From: Parvibaculaceae bacterium
GTDB taxonomy: Bacteria; Pseudomonadota; Alphaproteobacteria; Parvibaculales; Parvibaculaceae
Direction: 5' to 3'
Assembly (NCBI GenBank): GCA_028283765.1
Contig: JAPWJY010000008.1
Span: 2,017,956-2,081,955 of the forward strand
Length of the DNA: 64,000 nt
Shown: positions 9,338-20,000 of the stretch, piece after piece
Position numbering within the stretch: position 1 is the first letter of the stretch
How the letters are laid out: each line of letters begins with the position of its first letter
The notes under the pieces: generated by a model
Database searches by the model: none
What the model was told of the DNA's origin: nothing
Seen by the model: only the letters and a program-made list of their open reading frames with translations
Made by a program: the position numbers and the translations under genes

Positions 9338-9787
9338 TCAGACGTCTGTTTCTCCCAGACGCCGGATCAGGGAAATGGCGGAAATGAGCGTCTGCTGTTC
9401 GGCCGGATCGAGCTTTGCCATGGCGGCCAGAAGCCATTCCCGCTTGGCGATCTTGCGTTGCCGCCGCGCCTCGGTTCCTTCCGGCGTCAGCTCGAACAAG
9501 ACCTGCCGTCCGTCCGTCGGATGGGCTCGCCGATGAACCAGCCCTGCCCCCTCCAGATCGGCGAGCGTGGCGCCCATCGACTGGGGTTTCACGGCTTCAG
9601 CCCGCGCGAGGTCCGCCGTCGTCATGGCTCCCACCTTGTCGAGCCGGGCCAGCGCCGCGATCTGCGACCAGCTCAGTTCCCCGGGATTGGACTCAAGACG
9701 CAGCCGGCGCAAAAGCTGGCCAAGCCCGAGAGAAAGCTCGGTGACGGCGTTTTCCAGGAGCATCGATGGGTCGGGCGTATCGGTCAT
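9338..9787 (-). CDS. MarR family transcriptional regulator
   Basis: 149 residues. A winged-helix MarR domain is visible: LSWSQIAALARLDKVGAMTTADLARAE is split around the recognition helix, followed by QSMGATLADLEGAGLVHRRAHPTDGRQVLFELT with the DGR wing motif. The N-terminal and C-terminal helices give the usual dimerisation arms. It lies directly upstream of the frameshifted isochorismatase-family gene on the same strand, an often-seen pairing in which MarR proteins control a small hydrolase or oxidoreductase. The effector is unknown. Confidence 0.88.
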   Translation of the reverse strand: MTDTPDPSMLLENAVTELSLGLGQLLRRLRLESNPGELSWSQIAALARLDKVGAMTTADLARAEAVKPQSMGATLADLEGAGLVHRRAHPTDGRQVLFELTPEGTEARRQRKIAKREWLLAAMAKLDPAEQQTLISAISLIRRLGETDV

Positions 9788-9834
9788 GCGCCCAACATAG
9801 ATATAAACAGGAAAACTTGCAAGTCTTCCTTCTA

Positions 9835-10635
9835 TTATGAACCGGGCACGTTACCCTGGTGTTTTATGAACCGCGATGGCGTGACGCCGAAATGCTTGCG
9901 GAACATAGCCGTGAACGCACTCGGGCTGTCATAGCCGAGATCAAGGGCGATGGTGGTGACGGGGACGTCCGAGGCCAGCATCTCCACCGCCTGCAGCAGC
10001 CGCATCCGCTGTTTCCATGTGGAAAACGTCAGCCCCGTTTCCTGCACGAAGCGCCGCGTGATCGTGCGGCGCGAGAGGCCGACATCGCTCGCAAGAGCCT
10101 CAAGCGACTGCCCCTCGGCCGGGTTCGTCATGATCCTGCGCGCGATCTGCATGATGCCCGGATGCGCCGGCATCGGCAGATATTCCCGCTCCAGCGGCAG
10201 GGCGGCCACCTCATCGATGACGATGGCCTCGATCCGGGCTTCCGGCGATCCGGGATCGGGACGCTCCGTCCATGTGGCGATCCGCGAAATCGCCTCCCGC
10301 AGCAATGCGGGCGTCGCCGCCGTGCCGAACTTCCGGGGCAGAGCCGCACAGGCGCTCTGCTCAATGTAAACGTAAAAGCCTGAGAAATCGCCACAAAGCC
10401 GCAGTGAATGATCCTGTTCGGGGGGAATCCAGAAAATATGCCCCCCGGGCACGACCCAGTCGCCCTGCTGTGTCTGCACTGTCAGCAAACCTGTCGAGAC
10501 CATCAGGATCTGACCGCGCGCATGACGATGCCATCTGATCGTCACCGGACGGGCCAGCCTCTGCCTGCTTACAGCCAGAACCGTTGGCTGGGCCGCATCA
10601 TCTATGTCGGAAAGTGTCTCAATCGGCCGGCGCAT
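9835..10635 (-). CDS. AraC family regulator with cupin N-terminus
   Basis: 266 residues. The N-terminal cupin-like sensor domain has the WHRHARGQIL and VVPGGHIFWIPPEQDHS pattern of the AraC_6/cupin group. Two C-terminal helix-turn-helix motifs are seen: QSLEALASDVGLSRRTITRRF and VTTIALDLGYDSPSAFTAMFRKHFGVTPSRF. It is divergent from the TonB-dependent siderophore receptor across a 107-base intergenic region with a Fur-box-like sequence. This arrangement suggests it activates the receptor in response to a siderophore, as PchR- and AlcR-type regulators do; the ligand is not deducible here. Confidence 0.87.
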   Translation of the reverse strand: MRRPIETLSDIDDAAQPTVLAVSRQRLARPVTIRWHRHARGQILMVSTGLLTVQTQQGDWVVPGGHIFWIPPEQDHSLRLCGDFSGFYVYIEQSACAALPRKFGTAATPALLREAISRIATWTERPDPGSPEARIEAIVIDEVAALPLEREYLPMPAHPGIMQIARRIMTNPAEGQSLEALASDVGLSRRTITRRFVQETGLTFSTWKQRMRLLQAVEMLASDVPVTTIALDLGYDSPSAFTAMFRKHFGVTPSRFIKHQGNVPGS

Positions 10636-10684
10636 GTCCTCAACTCGACAAATCCAGTCCCCGCCTCGGGAGCGCGGATAATTA

Positions 10685-10703
10685 TATAATGATAATCACT
10701 CTC
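10685..10703. promoter_or_regulatory. Fur box in the AraC / receptor intergenic region
   Basis: The 19 bases match the classical Fur consensus (GATAATGATAATCATTATC) at 16 positions; the differences are at positions 1, 15 and 17. It lies 40 bases before the receptor start and 50 bases before the AraC start, so iron-bound Fur could repress both. Confidence 0.75.
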
Positions 10704-10742
10704 ATAAATTGTTGCCAGTAATTTGAAGGGCTGATCAGGGGA

Positions 10743-12932
10743 ATGACGCGACAGACAGGACGAGAGCTGCTGCTCAACAATACGGCAGTGGCAATGCTGG
10801 TGGTTTCCACCATTTTCGCGGCGCCGGCAGCCGCACGAGCCGACGACACGCAACAGACGAAAGCCGATGCGCCCGCCAATCCCGCCGCGGCGACATTATC
10901 CCCCATATCCGTGACGGCAACCGATACGGAAACCCGGGACGATGGCGTGAACGGCTTCGTGGCCACACGCTCGACCAGCGCGACCAAAACGGGGGCCTCT
11001 CTGCTGGAAACGCCCCAGACCGTCACCGTCATCACACGCAATGAACTCGACGCACAACAGGCCGAAACCGTCCGCGCCGCGCTGCGCTATGCCCCAGGCG
11101 TGCATATCAGCGACAACCCCGACAATCGTCTCGACTCGATCAGCGCCCGTGGCTTTACGCTGGATCAGTATCTCGACGGCCTCAAACTCCTCTCAGGCAC
11201 ATGGTCGGTGCCGAAGGTCGAGCCCTATATGCTTGAAAGCGTGGAGATTCTTCAGGGCCCCTCCTCCGTGCTCTATGGGCAGGCCTCGCCGGGCGGCGTT
11301 CTCAACTTCGTGAGCAAGAAGCCGACGAGCGAGCCCATCCACGAAATCCAGTTGCAAACCGGCAGTTATGGCCGGGCACAGGCGGCTTTCGACCTTGGCG
11401 GCCCTGTCGACAAGGAAGGCCATTTCCTTTATCGCGTGACCGGGCTTGCCCGGACATCCGGGGCGCAGATCGACCACACCAAAGAGCAGCGGCTGAACAT
11501 TGCCCCCTCGCTGACGTGGCAACCCGACGCCAACACCAGCCTGACGATATTATCCAGCTATCTCCATGATCCCAAAGGCGGGTTCTGGAATCTGATGCCC
11601 TATGACGGCACCGTCCTGCCCAACCCCTTCGGGAAAATCTCCCGCAGTTTTTATACCGGAGACATTGATTTCGAGAAATTCCGCCGCACCCAGACGATGA
11701 TCGGCTACCAGTTCGAACATCGCTTCAACAATATATTCACGGTACGTCAGAATCTTCGCTACAATCATATGGACATCGACTACGCCGCCGTTCAGGGCCT
11801 GGCGATGGAGAGCGACAACCGGACCCTTGACCGCCAGTCATACACAGCGAACGAGCGCCTCAACACGGTCAGCGTGGACAACCAGCTTGAAGCCATATTT
11901 TCCACAGGCGCGCTCGACCACACGCTTCTGACCGGTCTCGATTACCAGCATGTCCGATGGGATAATTTCACCCGCTGGAGCACAACATCGTCGCTGGATA
12001 TTCTCGAACCAGACTACCATCAGAACATTCCGCTTCCAGCCGTTTTTCAAAGCGCGAAGGAAACGATCCGGCAGCTCGGCCTTTATGGGCAGGACCAGAT
12101 CCGCTGGGATCACTGGTCGCTTCTGCTGGCCGGACGCGAGGACTGGGCCAGTTCCGATGTGGATAACCGGATTGCCAACGCATCGGCATCTCAATCCGAC
12201 CGCGCCTTTACAGGGCGGGCAGGCCTGACCTACCTCTTCGACAACGGCCTTGCTCCCTATATCAGCTATGCCACGTCCTTCCAGCCGACAATCGGCACGA
12301 ATTCCACCGGGGATGCTTTCAAGCCGACCAAAGGCCAGCAGGAAGAAATCGGCATCAAATTCAGGCCGAACGGATTCAACAGCCTCTTCACCGCGTCTCT
12401 CTTCAACCTCACCCAGAAAAACGTGCTGACGACCGATCCGCAAAACGTCAATTTCAGCGTGCAAACGGGCAAGGTCCGCAGCAGGGGCGTCGACCTGTCG
12501 GCGGTGACGAGCCTGAGCAACGACCTCAGCATACGGACATCATACACCTATCTCCGGAACAAGATCGTCAGGGACAACAGCGGGCTTGAAGGGAATACGC
12601 TGGGCGGCGTTCCCAGAAACAGCGCCTCGATCTGGGCGGACTACACGCTTCACGATGGCTGGGCCGATGGTCTGGGACTGGGCGGCGGCGCGCGTTACGT
12701 CGGATCGACCTATGCAACCGAAGCCAATACCATCAGGCTCTCAAGCTACACCCTCTTTGACGCCGCCGTGCGCTATGATCTCGGCACAGCGATCCCGTCG
12801 CTGGATGGCACACAGCTTGCCTTCAACATCTACAATCTCACCGACAAGGAATATATCGCCGACGGCTCGTTCACCGGGATCAGCTATGGCATGGGGCGGA
12901 CCTTCTATGCGACGCTCTCCTACAAATGGTGA
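10743..12932 (+). CDS. TonB-dependent siderophore receptor
   Basis: 729-residue outer-membrane receptor. A signal peptide (hydrophobic core AVAMLVVSTIFAAPAAARA) is followed by a linker with the TonB-box-like segment LSPISVTATD. The plug domain has the hallmark TPQTVTVITRNEL, ALRYAPGV, the ISARGF segment and SVEILQGPSSVLYGQASPGG. The 22-strand barrel ends in a C-terminal aromatic (TFYATLSYKW). There is no N-terminal STN signalling domain, so it is a pure transducer. The TIGR01783-type siderophore-receptor architecture (FhuA/FoxA/FpvA class) is clear; the ligand is not. Control by Fur and by the divergent AraC regulator is inferred from the intergenic sites. Confidence 0.93.
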   Translation: MTRQTGRELLLNNTAVAMLVVSTIFAAPAAARADDTQQTKADAPANPAAATLSPISVTATDTETRDDGVNGFVATRSTSATKTGASLLETPQTVTVITRNELDAQQAETVRAALRYAPGVHISDNPDNRLDSISARGFTLDQYLDGLKLLSGTWSVPKVEPYMLESVEILQGPSSVLYGQASPGGVLNFVSKKPTSEPIHEIQLQTGSYGRAQAAFDLGGPVDKEGHFLYRVTGLARTSGAQIDHTKEQRLNIAPSLTWQPDANTSLTILSSYLHDPKGGFWNLMPYDGTVLPNPFGKISRSFYTGDIDFEKFRRTQTMIGYQFEHRFNNIFTVRQNLRYNHMDIDYAAVQGLAMESDNRTLDRQSYTANERLNTVSVDNQLEAIFSTGALDHTLLTGLDYQHVRWDNFTRWSTTSSLDILEPDYHQNIPLPAVFQSAKETIRQLGLYGQDQIRWDHWSLLLAGREDWASSDVDNRIANASASQSDRAFTGRAGLTYLFDNGLAPYISYATSFQPTIGTNSTGDAFKPTKGQQEEIGIKFRPNGFNSLFTASLFNLTQKNVLTTDPQNVNFSVQTGKVRSRGVDLSAVTSLSNDLSIRTSYTYLRNKIVRDNSGLEGNTLGGVPRNSASIWADYTLHDGWADGLGLGGGARYVGSTYATEANTIRLSSYTLFDAAVRYDLGTAIPSLDGTQLAFNIYNLTDKEYIADGSFTGISYGMGRTFYATLSYKW

Positions 12933-12940
12933 CAACGCGC

Positions 12941-12973
12941 AAGAACTGCCGCCGAAGGGCGGCAGTTCTTTTT
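12941..12973 (+). terminator. Strong terminator after the receptor gene
   Basis: A perfect 13-bp stem (12941-12953 with 12958-12970), GAAG tetraloop and a T-run that starts inside the stem and continues to 12973. It begins eight bases after the receptor stop. Confidence 0.92.
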
Positions 12974-13014
12974 CACTCTGTGGATCGTATCGTTCAGCCC
13001 CGGCGTGCCGATCT

Positions 13015-14055
13015 TCACTGGGCCTGCGCCAGTTGCCGCTTTTGCTCATCGTTCAATACGCCAGCCCCGACATACTGGACAGCGCTGTTCGGGTTATAGC
13101 TCTGCCTTCCGTCGACACCGGGGCGCTTTCCGTCCTGTCCCTGCGGCTTGTCCTGTAGCGGCGCACCATCGCCGCCGCCATAGCCGATGACCTCGACAGT
13201 GATGATCGAGGGCATGTCCTGACCCAGACGGCCTTGCCGGGACCGGTTGGCCGCATCACCGGCCGCGTTCGAGGCAGCCCCGGCAACGTTCGAAGCCGCC
13301 GTCAGGCCCGCGATATTGGGGGCCATCGCAACCGGGATGCCGGCGGACGTGCCCTGCACCTTGATGTTGGCCGCATTGACGATGTGGAGCGCGGCAAGGT
13401 TGATATTGCCCGAGACGCGGATGCCCGCCTCGCCCGCATCGATGGTGCCAAGCGGCGCGATCAGGTCGATGTCTCCCGGGGGCACGTCCGGGATCGGATT
13501 GAGCGTCGCGATGCCCGCGCCCGACGAAGGCACGGTCGGAGCCAGAGTGACGCTGCCGTAATTGTCATAGACGCGCCGGGGCGGGGTGTAGACCACCGTG
13601 GTCTTGGCCCCCCGGCCGGCGTTGATGTCGCCGGTCGCCGACCAGGCGAGGATGTTGCCGCCGAAGGTCGTCAGGATGCGCGAGAGACCAAGCAGCACGC
13701 TGCCCAGCGAATAGATGTCGATGTCGCCGCTGCCTTGCGTGATCAGGCCGGCCGTACCGAAGGCGGAACTTCGCCCTCGACGTCGACCACGGTCTGGCCG
13801 CCCGGCGCGAGCATCATTGATCGCACCGCCGAACTGGGTCTCGAACACCCGACCCGCCGAACATCGTGATATTGCCGGTATAAGTGATCGGATTGCCCTG
13901 TGCATCCTTGTCGGGGAACAGCGCCACGATGGCGTCGCGGCCGCGCAGGTAGGAGCCGAAGCGCGTGCTGGCCGGATCGTTATATTCGCGGCCACCGGCG
14001 GTGAGTTCGGCGTAATAAACCTGCCGCAGGAAGATGTGCTGTTGTTCCGGTGCAA
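13015..14055 (-). pseudogene. Filamentous haemagglutinin 1, C-terminal fragment (DUF3739)
   Basis: The last ~280 codons of the 12.5-kb adhesin gene. Sense coding begins near 13850; the open frame further upstream (to 14055) is out of phase with the protein. Coding continues to 13015 as LITQGSGDIDIYSLGSVLLG, ILTTFGGNILAWSATGDINAGRG, then DIDLIAPLGTIDAGEAGIRV and a Gln-rich end. This is the DUF3739 C-terminus of FHA-family surface proteins and is almost identical to the matching part of the second adhesin (55988-56700). Between 13755 and 13862 three phase changes occur within about 100 bases: MFGG must lose one G to reach RVFETQFGG, another base is extra at INMLAPGG, and one is missing before GTAGLITQG. 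Confidence 0.8.
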
Positions 14056-17000
14056 GCTTGCCGAAATAGCTCCGCGCCTGTTCGGTCGATCCGTCGAAGC
14101 CGTAGCGCTGCTTCAGCCACGCGGCGAGTTCCTTTTCATAGGTCTTGGCGACCTTGCCGGAGCCTTCGAGCGGCGTGCCTGCGGGCACCAGATTGGCCGG
14201 ATCGAGATAGGGCAGCAGCGCCGCATAATCCGGTCCGCTGGCGCCGACGCCCGCCTGCATCGCGATGCTGGCGCCGGGACGATTGTCGCCGGGAACGACC
14301 GGGCCGAGCGAGGTGACGCGGGCCTTGTCCGCCATCAGGATGTTGCGTCCGGCGGAGATGTCCAGCGTGCCGGGACCGGCGACGTTGAAGGAGCTGTAGA
14401 GAATATCGCGCCCGGCCGAGACTTGCGAGACATCGGTCGCATCGCCGTTGACGAACAGGTTGTCGGCGCTGGAGTAATCTCCGACGTCGGAGTTGGACCA
14501 CACCTCATCCTTGCCGATCGCGGTGCCGCTGCCGACGATATCGCGCCCGGCCATCATCCACACCGGCCCGCCCTGGTACCATTTCTGTCCGGCGCGCAAG
14601 GTGTCGGCGGCGGCGTAGGTGATCACCCGGCCGCTGCTGACGCCGACGAGGTCGCCATTGACCGCGTAGAACCGTGCCGGATCTTCAAAGTCCCATTCGC
14701 CGGAGACGGTATCCGGCCCGAAGGCGAACAGCGGGTACATGCCGCTGCTGCCGGGAGTCGCGCGGTTACCCGAGGCCGCAAGGTTGCTCTTGGTCACGCC
14801 ACCATTGGTCGTCCCGGAGAACGCCGGGTGGAACGGCGTCGCCATCGCGCCGCTGGACGCACCGGACTGGCTGACATCATAGCCCTCGGCGTAGATCGAG
14901 CCGGCGGCGAGGAATTCCAGCCTGCCGTTGGCGGACGGCGCCAGCAGCAGATCTCCGGTATCGATTCCGTTGCGGTTTAGCTTCGCTGCGTTGCCGTAAT
15001 ACAGGCTGCCGCTGGCGGCCACCGCGCTGAGGATCGAGGGGTAGACAAAGGCGGAGTCCGTACTCGCGATGTCGCCAGCGATGGGATTGTCGCCGTTGGG
15101 GGTGATCGGCGTCAGATCGCCGCCGGCCGAGAACAGGTTGATGGCGGTATGCGCGGTCCACAGCGAGAACCAGCTTTCGCCGCTGCCCTTGTCGCCGTTC
15201 ACGCTGAACGGGGTCTTGTTCGCCAAAGTGACGCGGCCGGGATCGTCGACGCCCTTGATAACCAGGTCGCCGCGCGTGGAGATGCTGTAGTTGGAGTCGC
15301 CGGGCGCGAGCACGAGGCCGAGCTGGGCCCGCGTCCCGGTCGCCGCGAACGGGTCGGTGGCGCGCGTATCGCGCACGGAGGAGACGAACGCTCCATATTG
15401 CAAAGGCAGGTTGCCGATGCTGCCGGCCTGCAATTGCATGTCGCCGCGCAGGTTGACGATGGTGCCGGTGAGCGCGGCGTTCTTGTCGGCGTTGTCCTGG
15501 TTATAGACGGCATCCTGGGTGAACGGATTCAGCGTGCCGCCGATGCGCAGATCGATGTCGCCGCCGCCGGTCAGGCTGAGGCTGCCGTCCGCCAGCACGC
15601 GGCCGGTGCTGCCGACCGCCAGCACCAGGCCCTGGCTGTGCATATTATGCGCCGCGCCGCCCTGCAACTCGCCGCGCTGGCTCAGGATGCCGGCATCGCC
15701 GCCGACGTCCATGCGCAGATTGCCGCCGCCCAGCGTGCCAAAGCCGGTGAAGCCGACCATCCTGTCGGCGGTGCCGCTGCCGAAGGACGGGACATAGCTG
15801 CCGAAATTGATCCACCAGGCGGTCGGCTGGTCGTTGCCCTGACCGAGCGTCGCGCCGCTGCCCTGGCGCCACAGCCAGGTGCCGATCGCCGCGGAGGCGT
15901 AGCCGGTATCCTCCGGATTGGGCCGCCCGAAGCCGCCGCCGGACAGTTGCTGCATCAGGTCGCCGGTCAGGTCGCCGCCGGCCTTCACCGTCAGGTTGCC
16001 GCCGCCGGTCGGATACCAGGCGCGCGCCAGGCTGTCGGGACCGCCATCGACGAATTTCTCGTTGGCGCCATCGGAGTCGTTCAGCACAGTGCCATTGGGG
16101 CCGATGGCGCGCGGCAGATTGTAGGGATCGTTGGCGCCGGTGCCCTGCGACGACGTGCCGGCGGTGTAGACGCCGTACAACGTATCCATGCGCAGGTTGA
16201 GGCCGGCCAACAATTCGAGATCCGCCGCGCCGGTGCGCACCACGCTGAAACGCGAGCTGCCGGCGACCGGCTGGTAGGTGATGTTGCCTACGACGCAAAA
16301 TTCAGGAATGTCGGAACACAATTGAGCGGCGCTGTCATAGCCAGCAAGCGAGGGATCGATGGGATCACCCGCGTGCAGATTCGGATCACCGATTAGATCG
16401 ATGGCCTCCTGGCTCCAGCCATAGCCGCCGGTGGCGAAGCCGAACATGCCGTAATGGGCGTCGGCCAGACGGAGGTCGCCCTGCTTCGGATGGGCCTGAA
16501 CGATGCGGCTGTCCGCCGCCGTGGTATCGGCGCCGGCCACCAGCCGCAGCGACCATGACTGCGAACCTTCCGGCAGCATCGGGGCCAGCGCCCACAGCGC
16601 GCCCTGCCGGCTGTTGGCGGACGGACGCAGGTCGACCGAGTCGACGCCGGCTGGCAGTTTGATGTTGGCGGCGGCCGGCAGGAAAGCGCCCAGCGGCAAG
16701 GTGAGGTCGCCGTCCAGCACATAGGGGCGCGGCGCGGAGGTGCTGCCGTTGGGAATTCCGATCTGCAGCGGCAGCGGCACGCCCTTGGGCCAGACCAGCG
16801 CCGCGAGTTGGGCGGTGCCCGGCAGCCGCATGCCGGCATCGAACCGCGTCCCCGTCGGCAGCGTTTCCGCAACGCCGAGGATCGAACCGGCGGCGTGGAT
16901 GATAGTGCCGGAGGCGTCGCGCACCGCGGCGCTGAACACCGTGCCGGCCGGCACGGCAAGCGGCGCGGTCAGGGCGCTGGGCGCCGGGATCACGAGTCCG

Positions 17001-20000
17001 CCGTCGAATGTCATCGCCTTGATCGGCAGATCGTAGTTCAGCGTCGTGCCGCCCTCATAGGTCGTGCCGTCGGCGATCACGACGCCGCCGTGGGGCACCA
17101 CGGTGTCGCTGCCGTTGAAATTGACCCCGGGCAGCAGCAGCCAGCCGTTGTCGTCCTGCGTCACCGGCGGCGGCGCGAAGCCGTCATTGATGCTGCCGTA
17201 GATCTCGAGATTGCCGCCGGCGCGGATCACCAGCGCGCCGGGTTCGCCGGAGCCGTAGACGCCGGTCTGCTGCGTGTGGGGATTGACGCTGGCGTAGCGG
17301 TAGCCCGACAGATCGAGATCGCCCTGCACCACCAGATCGCCGTCCGGCGTCGCGCTGACGATCTCCACGCCGGGGCGCAGATGGAACGCGTCGGTATAGG
17401 CGCGCAGGCCGGCCAGCTTGCTGTCCATCAGGTCGCGGTTGGCGAGTGCGGCGTCCATGAACGCGATGCTCTGCAGGTTCTTGGCGTCGAGGTAAGCTTG
17501 GTCGATCACCTGATACGGCCGGCCGCTGGCCGCCGGATCGGTGCCGTAGGCCGCGTCGTCGTATTGCCAGGTGCCGTTGACCGCGATCGAGCGCGCGCCG
17601 CGAATGTCCAGCGTGCCGCTGGCGTCGATGCGGATGTCGCCGCTGGTCTCGCCGGTGCGCCGCGCGTTGAGTTCGAGGGTGCCGCGCGGCAGGCCGTCGT
17701 TGTCGTAGGCCGTACTTCCCACTGGCGCGTCGGTGCCGTGGCGCAGGTCGATCCGGGCGCCCGATGCGAGCGTCAGTTGTCCGTCGCCCGATGTCAGATT
17801 GACGATGGCGCGGTTCGGCGAGTCGATGATCTTGCCGTAGCTGTCGACCCGCAAGGTGGTGCCATGGGCGTCGAGCAGCGCGCTGCCGGCGATGGTCAGG
17901 TTGTTGGATGCCGCGAGATAGATGCTGCCAACGCTCGCGCCGCTGGCGTCGATGGTGCCGAGCACGGTCAGGCTGCCGTTGTCGACCGACACGTTGATCT
18001 CGCCGGCCTTCAGACCGTCGCCGATGGTGAGATCGCCCTGCTTGAGCTGGAAGCTGCGCGCACCGAACACGCCGCCGTCGTTCAGGCGCTGGTTCAGCGC
18101 CGTGAACTGCGTATCGAGCGTACCGCTGTCCCCGAGGTGCTGGGCGCGGATTTCAACTTCCGCCGCCTCATAGGGCACCAGCGTGCCGCCGGCATCGTAC
18201 ATGCCGCTGCTGCTGCCGAGGATCTTGCCCTGCAAATCGACCACGCCGGCCGCGTCATCCAGCGCCAGAGCCTTCAGCGTTCCGGCGCGGTTGTATTGCG
18301 CCGACAGGTCGATCACCGATCCCGCCGCCTGATGGATATCGCCGCTGCGGCTTTCCAGCACGACGTCGCCGCCCCAGCTATATTTGCTGACGTCATTGAA
18401 GGCGATTGTGCGGCCGGCCATGTCGATCACGGCGCGGTCGGTGAGCGTCAGGTCGTGCTCGGCGCTCAATGTCAGCTTGCCGCTCGGCAACGCAACTACG
18501 GTATCGACGAAGACGTCATGCCCGCTGATGTTCAACTCACCCCCGAGGGCGGCGTCAGCGGAATTCGCCGCGGCCCCGGCCGGAGCCGTCAGCCGGACCG
18601 ATCCGCCCGCGGTGATGCTGTTGACCGAGCCGGCTTCGCCGGTGATCAGCGGCGTCTCGATATTGAGATTGCCGCCGCTGTACTGATAGCCGGTCTCGGG
18701 CTGATACGCGCCCTGCGACTGGTACACTGACAGGCTGCCTTTTTCATTCGCGGTGACGCGGTCGCTGGCGCGCAGGTTGACATTGGCAAAGCCCAACGCC
18801 AGCCGGGCGTCGTTGTCCTCGCCGGTCGGCTGGCTGCCGGGTCCGTAGCCGAACTCGATGCGCGCCGCTTCGATATTGAGCGTGCCGATGCCGTTGCCGG
18901 CGCCGTCCGCGACCACCGTGCCGGGCGCGGCGGTCGAGCCCTTCCAGATCAGGTTGCCGGTGCGGATCGTCGCCACGTCGCCGGCGCCGCCGCTGCCGTA
19001 GATCGCCGGCGTGCCCAGCACCAGCGTGTCCAGCGTCGACTTGCCGGTGACCGGGTCGATCGTATCCAGCGTCACGCTGCCGTAGAAATTGACCGACGTG
19101 CTCGCGTTCAGCACCAGGGTTTCCAGCGCGGGCGCGCCGTATCGCGTGTCGCCCCGCAACAAGCGGTCGAGCACGCTCTGGTTCAGTAACAAGCCTGCCG
19201 GCAGCACATTGCGCGCCTCCGCGTCCGCCAGCGCGGCACTGTCGCCGACATTGATCGCCTGCACCGACAGTGTCAGGTTGCGCGTGCCGTAACGCACAGC
19301 GTCGTCGAGTGCGAACCGGCCTGACGTGCCCAGCACGATGGTGCCTTCCGAGTAAAGCTCGGTGTCGCCCGTGCATACCCCCGAGAGGCAGGCGCCGATT
19401 TGCAGATTGCCCGATGCTCCGCTGAACGTCGCCGGCAGGATGCTCAGCACGCCGTTCGACACCGCTACCGTGGACACGCTAACGAAGCCGGTGCCGTTGG
19501 CGTAGTTGAAGCCGTCGGTCGCATCATAGGCGGCCTTGCCCCGGCCCAGCGTATTGATGCTGGCGCCTTGCTCGATGGTCAGATCGCCGACGGCCGAGAG
19601 GAACACTTCCGGCGCGGCCAGCGTCGCACCCGACCGCAGCACCACATTGTGCGCGCCAAGGCTGGTATTGATGGTCGTTCCGTTCTGGCCATAGCTCGCA
19701 TATTGCAGGCCGCCGATCACCAGACGCGATGCACCCATCGCGTTCAGGACACCCGCGTCGAGCGTCACGCCGTTGAAGCCGGCGGTGGCCTGCGATCCCG
19801 CCGCGACGATCTCGAAATCGGCGGTGGTGTAGCCGGCGGTCTTGGCGATTTCGACCGAGCCGCCATAGCCGCCCTCGGCGGCGCCGAACAGAGCCGTCCC
19901 GTTGAAGCGGAAGGCATCTGCTCCCGCGCCCGGATTGAGATCCAGAAACAAGCTCTTGGCGTCAGCTTCCAGCATGGCCCGCGGCACACCGATGCGGGCG

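Noticed and set aside
7339..9787. Siderophore biosynthesis cluster around the isochorismatase gene
   Set aside because: No EntC/EntA/EntE or NRPS genes nearby; the hydrolase is of the YcaC-like type with an MarR regulator.
12941..12973. Bidirectional terminator also serving adhesin 1
   Set aside because: The minus-strand side of the hairpin is followed by GCGCG rather than T residues.
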